Shown here: one piece after another, positions 27,529 to 37,434 of the stretch
Numbering within the stretch: the stretch's first letter is position 1
Layout of the letters: the number at the start of each line of letters is the position of its first letter
Assembly (NCBI RefSeq): GCF_003966265.1
Contig: NZ_RXNV01000002.1
Location: 515,297-579,296, forward strand
DNA: 64,000 nucleotides
Reading direction: 5' to 3'
Source: Shewanella atlantica
GTDB taxonomy: Bacteria > Pseudomonadota > Gammaproteobacteria > Enterobacterales > Shewanellaceae
Notes under the pieces: generated by a model
The model's input: only the letters and a program-made list of their open reading frames with translations
Told to the model about the DNA's origin: nothing
Database searches by the model: none
Made by a program: the position numbers and the translations under genes

Positions 27529-29568
27529 ATGAACAAGAAACTTGCTTTGGCAGTGTCTTTCGCTCTGGGGCTTTCAGCATGTGGTAGTGATGATAATACA
27601 AGCACACCACCTCCAGTCGAGCCGCCACCAACAATTAATCCTGTTTGGGAATATGTAGAAACAGGATATATGGAGATGGGTCAGGCCACCCTCAGTGGCA
27701 ATATAAATGTCGCTTTTGACTATATGAATGAACAAGTATGGAAATGGATACGCGGCATCACCAAAGATTCAAGTCAGTTTTGTATGAATTTACCCGAATC
27801 AGTTACCCACCCTTGCAATACAGATGTCAATGGTGATGGTTTTGTCAACGCTCTGGATGCCAACCTTGCTGGGGTGTTAAATAAACAGACAGAGATTTTA
27901 TCCATAGATACAGCCGAAATACATAAAGTATTGGCAACTAATCCAGACGGATTAGGTGCGGGAACAGCCAGACCCGACATTTTCAAAGAGGGAAGCCTCT
28001 CAGCGTTTGATCTCCTGCGCTATATGGTCGCCACACGTGATGATATGAAATTTATCGGCGAGGTCATTACCCCAAATCAATCCGCCTACGACACCCATGA
28101 ATTCACACTAGGCTACGACAGAAACGGTAATGGTAACTTTACAGATGAAGGAGAACAATCACGTAATTGGCACTATCGTTTCACACAAAGTATGGGTGAA
28201 GCCGGACTTTACAGGGATCATAGTGGCGAGATCAGCTACACCAGAATGGATAACTTCTTGATAAAAGAGGAGCAGAGGATCCGCTTCCAGGACACATCCA
28301 CTGCATTTATCTCTCGTCTGCACTATATCTGGCAACAAGAGATTGAAAAACTGGCAGCCAACAACGGTAAAGTGATTGTCGACAATGTTTATTGGAAAGA
28401 CGACCCTGAAAACTCAATAGCAACAAATATTGAAGTGAAGCCCCATAATTTACGGAGTGATGTATTCCAGGATGGGGTTATCACGCGCATGGATCTCTTT
28501 TTAACACTTGCCGATATGGGACATGACTTCCGATTGAACTGGTGGCCAAAGCTTGAAACTGGCGCCATAGTCAACTCGTTTAGTTTATCAAGAGCCCCCG
28601 TTCTTGGTAAAACAATAGGGCTAAGATCTTTTACCACAAAGCATTCCGTCATATCGGACGTGGATGGTGATCTTTTCTTCTCAGACAGAATGCCCGGCAT
28701 TTGTAACTTTGATGCAGAAACCGGTCGTTCCGATGTGATTAATACTCCCGTTGCTATGACTGATTGCGTTCAAGATTTTTGGAGTGCTTTTGGTATTGGT
28801 GGTTGGTTTGGAAATATTAACAATGACTTGTGGACTATGCCCTATGGTGCAGATTTCGTAGAGTTAACCAAAACAGACTTGAATAATGCCGGCTATCATA
28901 GTGCTGGAGCCAAAATTGACAGCATATCAAAGTACGACATTATCGAGTGGGACTACAATTGGCGTCAGAATGCTCTAGCAGACAAAGGCGTAAAAGATGA
29001 ATATATCAATACTGATATTGTGACTTTACGTTCATTTAAACCTGCTACCAAACAAGGAGAGAATGGTAAAGCACCGCTACTTGATGAAACTCATTTTGGT
29101 TGGAAAGTTGCCGATTGTACCCAGTGTCACAACGATGAGAAAGACCCTAAAGGTCATGGTGGATATTCTTGGCCGGTGAATGCTGCAGATGGCTTTAACG
29201 AAACACAGCCTTACTACTGTTCAACCTGTCATGGTAATAATGGAGCACCTGCCGGGCATGGCCGAGAGGCTCGCTGTTTCTGGTGTCATTCAGAAGATAT
29301 GTTGCCGAAAAATCATGGTGAAGCCAGTGCGCGCAAACTACTAAAACATGAAGACAACTGGATCAATACCATTACCACCCGTCGAAAAGCGGGTATCGAC
29401 AATAATTACTATGGTTTCTCTAATAACCATAATGAGATCCTAGAAGGCGATCAAAAAGGCTATGGAGATCGTTGGGTATCATCGAACAACGATTATGACT
29501 TTAGCAAAAAGTTCCCAGACCCATTTGCTTGTGGTACTTGTCATCAGGACATAGTGAAAGACAACTAA
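27529..29568 (+). CDS. Tetraheme lipoprotein with EF-hand/dockerin-like loops (family member 1)
   Basis: 679 residues. Signal peptide and lipobox ALGLSAC, then a ~500-residue domain unique to this family with a calcium-loop-like DVNGDGFVNALD near residue 103, the family signature ATNPDGLGAGTARPDIF near 140 and a second loop DRNGNGNFTDEGE near 200. The C-terminus has four hemes: CTQCH ~530, CSTCH ~564, CFWCH ~583 and CGTCH ~668. TTGGAG stands before ATG 27529; the longer frame from 27469 would hide the lipobox. I know no characterised relative of the N-terminal domain. It is probably an outer-membrane electron carrier. Confidence 0.88.
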   Translation: MNKKLALAVSFALGLSACGSDDNTSTPPPVEPPPTINPVWEYVETGYMEMGQATLSGNINVAFDYMNEQVWKWIRGITKDSSQFCMNLPESVTHPCNTDVNGDGFVNALDANLAGVLNKQTEILSIDTAEIHKVLATNPDGLGAGTARPDIFKEGSLSAFDLLRYMVATRDDMKFIGEVITPNQSAYDTHEFTLGYDRNGNGNFTDEGEQSRNWHYRFTQSMGEAGLYRDHSGEISYTRMDNFLIKEEQRIRFQDTSTAFISRLHYIWQQEIEKLAANNGKVIVDNVYWKDDPENSIATNIEVKPHNLRSDVFQDGVITRMDLFLTLADMGHDFRLNWWPKLETGAIVNSFSLSRAPVLGKTIGLRSFTTKHSVISDVDGDLFFSDRMPGICNFDAETGRSDVINTPVAMTDCVQDFWSAFGIGGWFGNINNDLWTMPYGADFVELTKTDLNNAGYHSAGAKIDSISKYDIIEWDYNWRQNALADKGVKDEYINTDIVTLRSFKPATKQGENGKAPLLDETHFGWKVADCTQCHNDEKDPKGHGGYSWPVNAADGFNETQPYYCSTCHGNNGAPAGHGREARCFWCHSEDMLPKNHGEASARKLLKHEDNWINTITTRRKAGIDNNYYGFSNNHNEILEGDQKGYGDRWVSSNNDYDFSKKFPDPFACGTCHQDIVKDN

Positions 29569-29585
29569 TCGCATTATTATCGCAA

Positions 29586-29614
29586 CAGGGCCTTTCAATA
29601 AGGCCCTTTTTCTT
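29586..29614 (+). terminator. Terminator after family member 1
   Basis: AGGGCCTT and AAGGCCCT pair around TCAAT and are followed by a T run. Confidence 0.85.
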
Positions 29615-29641
29615 AAAATAATTAATAAAGAAGCATCATTT

Positions 29642-29731
29642 TAACTATGTATTCAGCTTAACACCTACAGCCTAAGTAAGAGCTTCCCGGGGACCTACTC
29701 CTGTATAACCTGCCACCAGGCTGCAGAGTAG
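29642..29731 (+). pseudogene. Decayed 3' end of an eighth tetraheme lipoprotein gene
   Basis: After a stop at 29642 the frame reads NTYSLSKSFPGTYSCITCHQ and then AAE-stop (29660-29731). This matches, without a gap, the end of the intact gene at 30102 (NGYTLSKSFPDPYSCTTCHQ, APE-stop). A heme motif CITCH is preserved. No start, lipobox or other heme motif remains. The ~110 bases after the stop also match those after 32282. It is therefore a relic of a lost or truncated paralogue. Confidence 0.82.
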
Positions 29732-29803
29732 AACATAAATAGCCACTATGCCGATCACTGGATGTGAAGTGCTCGGTTAATAGAGCTATTTAATAAGCGA
29801 TTC

Positions 29804-29838
29804 AAAATCCGAGCTGTGTTTCACTGCTCGGATTTTTT
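29804..29838 (+). terminator. Terminator associated with the decayed copy
   Basis: AATCCGAGC and GCTCGGATT with T6, and a loop identical to the terminator at 32361. No intact gene ends here, which supports the relic interpretation. Confidence 0.85.
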
Positions 29839-30101
29839 ATCTGCGTTTCTCGAGCCTTCAATAAAGGTAGCGCCCCTTCTATTGCTTATGCCTTCATCTT
29901 TATGGCAATAACCTCGTTCCTACAGCTACGTCCATCATCTTCTATGTACTTTCCATTTGTCTCACCTTATCAGATCACGGTTTCAAACGAGCTGTAATCC
30001 TGCACGGTTTATCAAAACAATAAATTAGATACATTGCAGCGGTTGATTTCAAAAATTAGCAACAAACAATTTAAAAATAACCTTAAAACAAAGGAATTAG
30101 G

Positions 30102-32282
30102 ATGAATAACAAATTTGCTTTAGCTTCACTTCTGGTGCTGGGGCTTTCAGCATGTGGGAGTGACAGTAGCTCTACAGATGATGGGACGACTACCCCTCCT
30201 TCGCCACCAGATTTAAGCCCAGAGATGGCAGAAATCTGGAAACACATAGATTCTCCCTATCATGAATTCAAGGAAACTAAACTAGAAGGCATTGTTTTCG
30301 GCCACATAGGTTATCAACAAGATCACATCATGGAGTACATCAACAAAGGTGCGCAACTCGCTCATAAAACCGGAGACATGAGCGCGGACTTAAATGGTGA
30401 TGGTTGGATTAACCGCTGGGATGCGGCCAAAAAGACAGAAAGCGCGCTAAAGGTGGATTCATCATCGAATGCTGAGTTAAAAGTTGACCCAGGTATTAGC
30501 ACTCAAACTTTAGCGTCCAGCATACATCAAGTATTGGCGACCAACCCAGACGGGTTAGGAGCTGGTACGGCAAGACCTGATATTTTTGTTGATGGGCACC
30601 TATCTGCTTTTGATTACCTGAGATATTTAGTGGCAACCCGCAGCGATCTTCGTTTTGAGGGAGAAGTGACTCGACCTGAAGAATCTGCATTTAATACACA
30701 CGAGTTCAAAATCTCGTGGGATAAAAATGGTGATGGGTTGTTTAATGAAGATGACAATACTCAATATGAAACCAATTTCAACTCAGATGACTGGCATTAT
30801 AGCTATGTCCCTTCTTTTGAGCATCTGGTAGGTACTAAGAGCCATAACTATGTTGTGGGTTATACCATGTACAGGCGGATGGACGAACACAGGTTACAAG
30901 ATGAGATGCAGGCGCGCTTTTATTCGACAGGCCCGGTATTAAAAACCAGAAGAGAGCTAACATGGCAATGGGAGCAAGACTGGCTGGCTAAGAATGACGG
31001 CAAGGTGGTACTAAAAACGTTGATGAGGTCCTCTTCTGATCACCCGGCTAGTATTGGCTTGCCCGATTCAAATGATCCTGTCGATCCTGCGGTTTATGGC
31101 AGAAACCTTGAAATACGTGCATTTAATCTCAGAAGTGATGTTTATCAACCTGGCGTGATCACAGGCTTAGATTTCTACTTGTCACTAATGATAGACCACG
31201 AGCTCGATATGAAACTCGCTTACTGGCCAAGCACAGCTTCTAATGTAAAAGCAGATAGCTTCATTATACAACGGATATTTGATTATAAATCTGCAGGATT
31301 CTCAGGAGCATCGACCCGTTACATAGTATCTGAGACGGTTGATTTTAGTGATAATCCAAATTGTATGCTTATGGGGCTCAATGGTATGCCATCAACGTTG
31401 GCACCATGGGGGGGAACCGAGGTCCCGTGGTTACATGCCGGTGGCTCTATTGATGAATGTCGTCGCCTGTTTAATTCCAGGCAAGGTAATGGAGGATTAA
31501 ACGTTAACCATGACATGAGCAATGCGGTAATTAATTTCGGAATGGACAGAATGTTCCTTAATTATTCAACGTTAAACACACCTGATTTGATTACAGATGA
31601 GAATTACCTTGGATATATGGGATATAAACACATCTATCGCTCCGATTACGGCGGTTACGATATTAACACTTCGTGTGGCAACGAGCCCTGTACACCGGTA
31701 ACACTAATAGAGTTCGATATTGCTACAGAAGAAAAACCGATCGGCAACGCGCCAATTTTAAATGAAACGCATTTTGGCTGGAAATTGCCTGATTGTGCTT
31801 TATGTCATAATGAAGATAAAAACCCTCAAGGACACGGAGGTCAGTCATGGCCCGTAAATGCAGGGGCAGGTTTCAAGGAGATCCAACCCTATTATTGCGC
31901 AACCTGCCACGGTAGCAATGGGGCGCCTCAAAGACATGGCTACGATACATACTGTACACAGTGCCACAACCCTAATAATACCGATCCAGACAAGTATGGC
32001 ATCAACCCAAAAAATCACGGTGAGGTTAGCCACCTGTTTTTGCTAGAGCCTGAAGATAATCGGGTGAATCAACATACCGGAACAAACTTTGGCACGGACG
32101 ATCGTGGCGAGGTAGATTACACCCAACACATTCCCCATGTGACCGAAAAGGCACCAACCAATCTTAGCGGAGAGATCGAACTTTATCCTGCATTTTGGGT
32201 ACCTCACAACAATGGTTATACACTGAGTAAGTCATTCCCTGATCCATACTCTTGTACGACCTGTCACCAAGCTCCAGAATAG
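30102..32282 (+). CDS. Tetraheme lipoprotein with EF-hand/dockerin-like loops (family member 2)
   Basis: 726 residues, the longest member. Lipobox LVLGLSAC, then calcium-loop-like DLNGDGWINRWD near residue 95, ATNPDGLGAGTARPDIF near 143 and DKNGDGLFNEDD near 207. Four hemes near the end: CALCH ~565, CATCH ~599, CTQCH ~617 and CTTCH ~717. The third site is CTQCH where most paralogues have CFWCH. AAAGGAATTAGG gives a good ribosome site. It has its own terminator and no regulator directly beside it, unlike members 4-7. Confidence 0.88.
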   Translation: MNNKFALASLLVLGLSACGSDSSSTDDGTTTPPSPPDLSPEMAEIWKHIDSPYHEFKETKLEGIVFGHIGYQQDHIMEYINKGAQLAHKTGDMSADLNGDGWINRWDAAKKTESALKVDSSSNAELKVDPGISTQTLASSIHQVLATNPDGLGAGTARPDIFVDGHLSAFDYLRYLVATRSDLRFEGEVTRPEESAFNTHEFKISWDKNGDGLFNEDDNTQYETNFNSDDWHYSYVPSFEHLVGTKSHNYVVGYTMYRRMDEHRLQDEMQARFYSTGPVLKTRRELTWQWEQDWLAKNDGKVVLKTLMRSSSDHPASIGLPDSNDPVDPAVYGRNLEIRAFNLRSDVYQPGVITGLDFYLSLMIDHELDMKLAYWPSTASNVKADSFIIQRIFDYKSAGFSGASTRYIVSETVDFSDNPNCMLMGLNGMPSTLAPWGGTEVPWLHAGGSIDECRRLFNSRQGNGGLNVNHDMSNAVINFGMDRMFLNYSTLNTPDLITDENYLGYMGYKHIYRSDYGGYDINTSCGNEPCTPVTLIEFDIATEEKPIGNAPILNETHFGWKLPDCALCHNEDKNPQGHGGQSWPVNAGAGFKEIQPYYCATCHGSNGAPQRHGYDTYCTQCHNPNNTDPDKYGINPKNHGEVSHLFLLEPEDNRVNQHTGTNFGTDDRGEVDYTQHIPHVTEKAPTNLSGEIELYPAFWVPHNNGYTLSKSFPDPYSCTTCHQAPE

Positions 32283-32360
32283 AGCAAAAATAGCCACCAT
32301 GCCGATCACTGAGTGTGAAAGTGGTCGGTTAATCGAGCTAACTAGTTAATGAAGCTATTA

Positions 32361-32396
32361 AAAATCCGAGCTGTGTTTCACTGCTCGGATTTTTTA
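32361..32396 (+). terminator. Terminator after family member 2
   Basis: AATCCGAGC/GCTCGGATT stem with a T run. An additional imperfect hairpin, CCGATCACT with AGTGGTCGG, lies just before it at about 32303-32331. Confidence 0.88.
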
Positions 32397-32771
32397 TGCG
32401 CGTTTCTCAACGCTCTGAATATAATCAATTAACTCAAGCCTTAAAGTTGATTGCTTGAATTATTTATCACATTAGCTTTTTATAAAGCTTACCTGTCAAC
32501 AGCTACGCCTCCCCCAACCAAGCCTATGCGCTTTTCATTCACTCCCATACTCTATTGCTTCGTTACTGGCTGCAATGGCTGTTTATAGCAGTAAAAGATA
32601 ATCTGCCACCTTACCCAAATAAAGATATGGCTTAACAATGATTCGCTTTTATGCTGACTATTAGGTTGAGGGACTTAATGATGTTGTTTGAGAGCAACTC
32701 ACTTATAGCTTACATGAGTGTGTACTCAAGATCAGATGGTAGCGGAGAAGAAGACTTTATTAAGCGGATAT

Positions 32772-32805
32772 AAAAAACCGGGAATAGATGCCTCTATTCC
32801 CGGTA
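32772..32805 (-). terminator. Terminator for minus-strand family member 3
   Basis: ACCGGGAATAGA and TCTATTCCCGGT pair perfectly; the A run at 32772 becomes the U tract on the minus strand. It closes the transcript of the gene at 33070. Confidence 0.88.
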
Positions 32806-32967
32806 AAGTGGGGAGCAAGTAAAGCGATAAACTTGCGAGTTTTTATTGCTACCTTCTCAGTTGCCGAAAAGGTAGCGTTTATGATCATAGGTGTAGCAAA
32901 CGAAGAAACCAGATTAAACCTTGCAGGGACGAAAACTCAATTTCAACGTTTGCTAGTGATCATTGCA

Positions 32968-33003
32968 TCAAAAGCGATACTGTAAAGCTGCCAGTATCAA
33001 ATC
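32968..33003 (-). pseudogene. 3' relic of an mtrB-type porin gene
   Basis: Minus-strand codons read LILAALQYRF-stop, one residue different from the end of the intact porin at 39078 (LILATLQYRF-stop). Nothing upstream of it is mtrB; it directly follows the tetraheme gene at 33070. It marks a lost or rearranged mtrB beside a tetraheme lipoprotein. Confidence 0.8.
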
Positions 33004-33069
33004 TTATCGCATCGAGGTTTGTCTCCCTTCGTTTATTAAGTGGTTTATCAAGTGGTTAGTGGTTAGTGG

Positions 33070-35031
33070 TTAGTCATTAGGATGACAAGTTACACATGAG
33101 TATGGGTCCGGGAAATCTTCACTGTTGTGCCAGTCGCTGTTGATACCGGTGCGTTCATTTTCCCCATAGTACTTAAGGTTATCTGCTTGATCATGGATAG
33201 GTTGCTTGATGCCGCCCCACTCGCCATTTGGACCGCTTAGGCGTTCCTTATCCAGTTCATTTACCGCACCGGCACACGATCCCTCTTCCATACCGGCAAG
33301 GTTCAAGCCGGTCAGGCTGGTGCCGTCGCACACAACATCGCCGAACTTCATGAAGCCCGAGGCCGAACCGTGGTGAGCCATTTGATTATCTTCGGTGTGA
33401 CACCAGAAACAGCGGCTCACTTCACCGTGGCCTTTCATGGCGCCATTGCTGCCGTGACAGGTGGCACATTCATAGGGCTGCTCTACGCCTAACGATCCCT
33501 TATGCACATCATCGTGACAATTGCGGCAATCGGCTATCCCCCAGCCAAAATGCTCGTCAGTCAACGGCGCGATGGCGTCATTGATGTCGGCTATCACCCG
33601 GTTTTCATAGTTACCACTTTCATCGACGAAATGGCGTTCGGTGATGTCAAACTGCCCAGGCATCCACTTTTGATAACCAGCAAAAATCACTCCCTTTGGA
33701 TAGTGCATTACCTCCTGATCGGGCATATCGTGATCCATGAATCCGCCAAACTTGTTATACCACTCGTCGATACAGATCTGAGCGGATTCAATGGTATGGC
33801 CCTGACCGCCATGCATCCACTGACACTTGCCCTTCAGCTTAGGATCGCCTTCACCTTTGTCAGCAGCAATCAAGTCGCTCGGAACAGGCCACTCTAGATC
33901 ATCGAGAAAGAAGTCCTGAGTCGCAAACATCTCGCCGGTTGCCGCAGCCCAGCCCCACATTCCCTGAGCTCGCAGGCCATTGACGGAAGTCAACGCGTAG
34001 TTATTAACTTCCGAGCTGGTAGACATGGTGCCCCAGTAAGTGAAGCGCACATCGGCGAGTCCCTGGTCCTGAAGTGACAGCCACACATCCATGGATGTGA
34101 TCACACCGGGCTGAAAGATGTCGGTGCGAAGGTCGTGTGCAGTTACCTCAAGGTTCTGAACTTTTACTATATCATTGCCCTGAGCATCAATTGCCCACAC
34201 CAAAGGCATGACCATCTTGTCGCCATTTGCACGCTTGCGGTCTGCTTGCAGTTTAAACTGCATATTGCGACGCTCGGTCACCGCGCGGTTGTATGGCTGC
34301 ATGCGAATACGCATTTTGCTCTTGGCCAGACCAAGATCGGCGCGAACATAAACCGTTTCTAAATTCGGCGTTCCCTGCAGGCGATCGAACTCTCCGTCAT
34401 GCCAGATGTAGGAGGGATACCAGTCGGTGCTCCTGTTACTCAATTCGGCCTCGGACAATGTGCCATCACCGTCAGTGTCCCAGGCAGTGCTAAGCAGATG
34501 GGTACCAAGCTCTTCGTTCCAAATTGCCTTTACATCCAGGTCGTCGCGGACGTGAGAGGCATAGAGCACTATATCCATTACCGAGAAGTGACCGTCGGCA
34601 TACACATCCGGACGCAACGGGATGGGTGAATCCGGCTGAGCCGCATAGGCCTTAATGTCATCGGCGTTTACCTTGAAGATGTACTTGCTATCATCCGGGG
34701 TGATCTTGTTACGGTTGAGCTCATTATCATTATATTTACCCATAGGCGTCGGGGCTTCATCGCCAGTACAGTATTGGCTAACGTCGACACCGTCCCCCTT
34801 GTACTCGCGCTCCATACAGGGGTACCATCTGCCCAGGTAGACGGTGATGTCACCATCGAAAACGGCCTTTCGTGGTTGCACAAGATCCAGCGATTCGTGA
34901 GGTTTGCTGGCTACAGGCGGCTCAGTGGGTGGCACCTCGATGCCAGAATCACTGTCTGAGCCTCCGCAAGCTGTTAGCGTAGATAATAATATAGCCGGCA
35001 GTACCGACTTTATTGCATTATGTTTTTTCAT
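33070..35031 (-). CDS. Tetraheme lipoprotein, divergent member (family member 3)
   Basis: 653 residues from ATG 35031, chosen because AGGT stands upstream and it gives a compact lipoprotein signal ending LLSTLTAC; ATG 35052 adds seven residues. It is the most distant paralogue: RPDVYADGHFSVMDIVLYAS replaces the usual signature, one calcium-loop-like DTDGDGTLSEAE remains, and extra cysteines occur in the N-terminal domain. Four hemes: CRNCH, CATCH, CFWCH and CVTCH in the last 180 residues, with a ~90-residue insert between the third and fourth. It lies downstream of the LytS/LytR pair on the same strand and upstream of an mtrB relic. Confidence 0.87.
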   Translation of the reverse strand: MKKHNAIKSVLPAILLSTLTACGGSDSDSGIEVPPTEPPVASKPHESLDLVQPRKAVFDGDITVYLGRWYPCMEREYKGDGVDVSQYCTGDEAPTPMGKYNDNELNRNKITPDDSKYIFKVNADDIKAYAAQPDSPIPLRPDVYADGHFSVMDIVLYASHVRDDLDVKAIWNEELGTHLLSTAWDTDGDGTLSEAELSNRSTDWYPSYIWHDGEFDRLQGTPNLETVYVRADLGLAKSKMRIRMQPYNRAVTERRNMQFKLQADRKRANGDKMVMPLVWAIDAQGNDIVKVQNLEVTAHDLRTDIFQPGVITSMDVWLSLQDQGLADVRFTYWGTMSTSSEVNNYALTSVNGLRAQGMWGWAAATGEMFATQDFFLDDLEWPVPSDLIAADKGEGDPKLKGKCQWMHGGQGHTIESAQICIDEWYNKFGGFMDHDMPDQEVMHYPKGVIFAGYQKWMPGQFDITERHFVDESGNYENRVIADINDAIAPLTDEHFGWGIADCRNCHDDVHKGSLGVEQPYECATCHGSNGAMKGHGEVSRCFWCHTEDNQMAHHGSASGFMKFGDVVCDGTSLTGLNLAGMEEGSCAGAVNELDKERLSGPNGEWGGIKQPIHDQADNLKYYGENERTGINSDWHNSEDFPDPYSCVTCHPND

Positions 35032-35052
35032 TCGTTTACCTATATTCATCAT

Positions 35053-35648
35053 TAGGTCTCAATATATTGAGCAAAAAACTCAAGCTAGCCATCATCAGAA
35101 ATTTGTCGATAATGCTCTTAGCCAATATAAAGGTGATAGTTTTATTTATTAGTATGATTTAAAGCCTGATACTTCTGGCTTACCTAGAGTAAATTAAATT
35201 GTTATCACCTATAGTTCACCATAGGGTTTGAAACAATTTAAAGAACACTCACGCAATAAATAATAGATGGAGAGACTTAGATATAAACGGTGCAAAGTTA
35301 CACCTTTCACAATAGACAAATGGAGGTCACACTTTAAGTTTGTTATTATTCAATCTAACGAAGTTTATATTGACTGCTCAGTAGTAACTGATGATAAACA
35401 TCATGATGTAACGGTACATGCCGGTCCTATAACTTAAGTTATAAACAAACGTGCCGTTGGCGCATGTTAAATAAACTGCTACAAGATTAGGCTCTTCGAC
35501 AGTTAATTCGGAACCATGACAACTTTAGCAAGTGTTAATAAATATCAATTTCAGTAGGTTTCGCACGACGAACAGAGTTGAACTATTATAGATTGGGTTC
35601 AAATGTTCGAACTAAGAAATACCACTTTCTTAGTTTAAAAAACAATGC
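35053..35648. other. 596-base gap upstream of family member 3
   Basis: AT-rich, no credible open frame. It should hold the promoter of the minus-strand lipoprotein gene. I see a short dyad CCTAT/ATAGG at 35208-35225 but no clear terminator or known motif. Confidence 0.4.
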
Positions 35649-36380
35649 CTATCTGCACTGGAGAAAATACTCATTGAGTAATCCAACTTTTGCTCGCGCT
35701 ACGCTGATAGGTTCGTCAACATCAAACAACTTGACCAAGGTATGCCTTGATTGACGCAGCACCTGAGCAATTTGAGTTAAGTTAACGATATAACTACGAT
35801 GGATCCGCATAAACCGTTCTGAGTCGAGTTGTAATTCAAAATTCGCCATACTCTCTTCAGTTATAATACTATCCAAATTGAATCGGCTTCTCCCATAAGC
35901 GGTCAGGTTAACTCGTTGATATCGACCGATGCTTTCAATAAAACTGATATCGTTAGATGCAAGCAGATGATTTCTTTTACCATCATAAACGGCGATCTCA
36001 GTGACATCAGGCATAACGATATCGTGTGATAACCGTTCAATTTTTTCTAAACAGCGAATCAGCCTACTCGGACGGACAGGTTTGAGTAAGTAGTCAACAA
36101 CCTTGGTATCGAAAGCCGTTAATGCATGCTCAGCATAAGCAGTTACAAATACTAAATGATAATTGATATGCTCAGTTGCTTTTGCAACCATAAAACCATC
36201 AATAACTGGCATATCGATATCGAGAAACACAATATCTGGTAATAGTTGGCAGATGGCCTCAATGCCTTGCTCTGGGTTGTTATAACAGCCGATGACCTCT
36301 ACTTCAGAAATATTATCCAGCTCTCTTTTAAGGCCTTGCGTTGCAGAAACCTCATCGTCGATAACAATAACTTTACGCAT
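35649..36380 (-). CDS. LytTR-type response regulator
   Basis: About 243 residues. The receiver domain has the acidic pocket VIDDE, the phospho-acceptor region IVFLDIDMPVIDG and KPVRPSRL with the conserved lysine. The C-terminal LytTR domain shows FIESIGRYQRVNL and FMRIHRSYIVNL. ATG 36380 follows GGTGAG and overlaps the kinase stop by eight bases; 36401 is an alternative. It pairs with the kinase upstream and may control the tetraheme gene at 33070, which lies next on the same strand. Confidence 0.9.
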   Translation of the reverse strand: MRKVIVIDDEVSATQGLKRELDNISEVEVIGCYNNPEQGIEAICQLLPDIVFLDIDMPVIDGFMVAKATEHINYHLVFVTAYAEHALTAFDTKVVDYLLKPVRPSRLIRCLEKIERLSHDIVMPDVTEIAVYDGKRNHLLASNDISFIESIGRYQRVNLTAYGRSRFNLDSIITEESMANFELQLDSERFMRIHRSYIVNLTQIAQVLRQSRHTLVKLFDVDEPISVARAKVGLLNEYFLQCR

Positions 36381-37434
36381 CCAGCTCACCACTGAAGTCA
36401 TGATTTATACTGATGGTCGCCAAGACCATAGCATTTGAAAAATCAATAGTAAAAGAAGCGTCACTATATTCCAGCTTCAAGGTATCAATAATATTCTGGT
36501 GACCACCATTGGGTATAAACGCTGGAGGTATCGGCTCTGGCCAACTATTATAGATGGTCATTAATAAATGTTTGTCTGAGTAACGCGTAGTGACTTTCAA
36601 AGTGATGCTCTTATTCGATTTGCTTACAGCATGTTTGATAACATTCTCAACCAATGGAAGCAGTAACATTGGCGGCACGCTAAGCTCTGAGCTTCGTTCA
36701 TCGATTTCCAGTTCCATATTCAAGCGGCTTCCAAATCGTGCCTTTTGAATGGCCATGTAATGCTCGATCAGTTTCACCTCATCTTTGACGTGAACTCTTC
36801 TTTTACCTGACAATGCTATTGTCCCACGGAGTAGATCGCACAGTTCAAACAATACCTCCTGTGCGAACTCGGGTCGCTGAGGGATTTCATAAGATATTAG
36901 GTTTAAAGAGTTAAATAGAAAGTGAGGATTGGTTTGCATTCTAAGCAGTGCGATTTCTGATCGCTTAAGCGAGATCTCAAGCTCTATGGCCTGTTGCTTG
37001 AGTCGCAAACTATGGACAACCGCAGTATAAATTGCAACCTGGAAAACGATGTTGAAGCTAGCGAGCATCTTAAGCCTCGGATAAGGGTCTTCCACTTTCA
37101 TAGGGGAAATTGCCGAAGCCAGCCATATGGCAACAATAACCAGGGCAATATTGCTAACCATTTTATAGGAAAAATGTTTATTAATAGTCGTCGAATACTG
37201 GTAATAACAGAGTTTACTCAGCCCCCAGAAAATAAAAAACAGACTAAATGTATACATAGGAACAGAGAGAAACTGTACCTTTAAAGGAACAGAGTAGAAC
37301 TGGGCCTTTAAATCGGTATTCTCAACCACAGCTAACAGATAAAAGATTGATAAATACCCTACCAATGCATTGAGTAGGGGCCAGGCTATTAGCACGAAAA
37401 GATCGTGTCGTGACAGAGGAAAAAGTGACTTCAA
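36373..37434 (-). CDS. LytS/YehU-type sensor histidine kinase
   Basis: 353 residues. About four predicted membrane helices fill residues 10-160, followed by the His_kinase domain with RMQTNPHFLFNSLNLISYEI (phospho-acceptor histidine) and a GHKL ATPase part with LLLPLVENVIKHAVS. No PAS, GAF or other sensor domain is seen, so the signal is probably sensed in the membrane. It forms an overlapping two-gene unit with the response regulator. Confidence 0.9.
   Translation of the reverse strand: MKSLFPLSRHDLFVLIAWPLLNALVGYLSIFYLLAVVENTDLKAQFYSVPLKVQFLSVPMYTFSLFFIFWGLSKLCYYQYSTTINKHFSYKMVSNIALVIVAIWLASAISPMKVEDPYPRLKMLASFNIVFQVAIYTAVVHSLRLKQQAIELEISLKRSEIALLRMQTNPHFLFNSLNLISYEIPQRPEFAQEVLFELCDLLRGTIALSGKRRVHVKDEVKLIEHYMAIQKARFGSRLNMELEIDERSSELSVPPMLLLPLVENVIKHAVSKSNKSITLKVTTRYSDKHLLMTIYNSWPEPIPPAFIPNGGHQNIIDTLKLEYSDASFTIDFSNAMVLATISINHDFSGELDA

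Larger units (their letters stand above)
32772..33003 (-). repeat. First copy of a ~232-base duplicated segment ending in an mtrB 3' relic
   Basis: This segment is roughly 85-90% identical by eye to 38881-39113. It contains, in minus-strand order, the last codons of an mtrB-type gene, about 150 bases of conserved non-coding sequence and a perfect 12-pair terminator. A conserved imperfect hairpin (AAACGAAGAAA with TTTCAACGTTT in this copy) suggests structured RNA. The rest of the gap 32400-32770 shows nothing I can name. Confidence 0.85.

Noticed and set aside
32788..32985. Plus-strand 65-codon frame, repeated with the same length at 38898-39095
   Set aside because: The start lies inside the terminator stem and the frame is antisense to the mtrB end; changes between copies are not mainly silent. 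It is better explained as a duplicated 3' region.
32890..33003. Integron attC-like or CRISPR-like repeat
   Set aside because: The inverted repeats lack the attC core sites and there are only two dispersed copies, each tied to an mtrB end.
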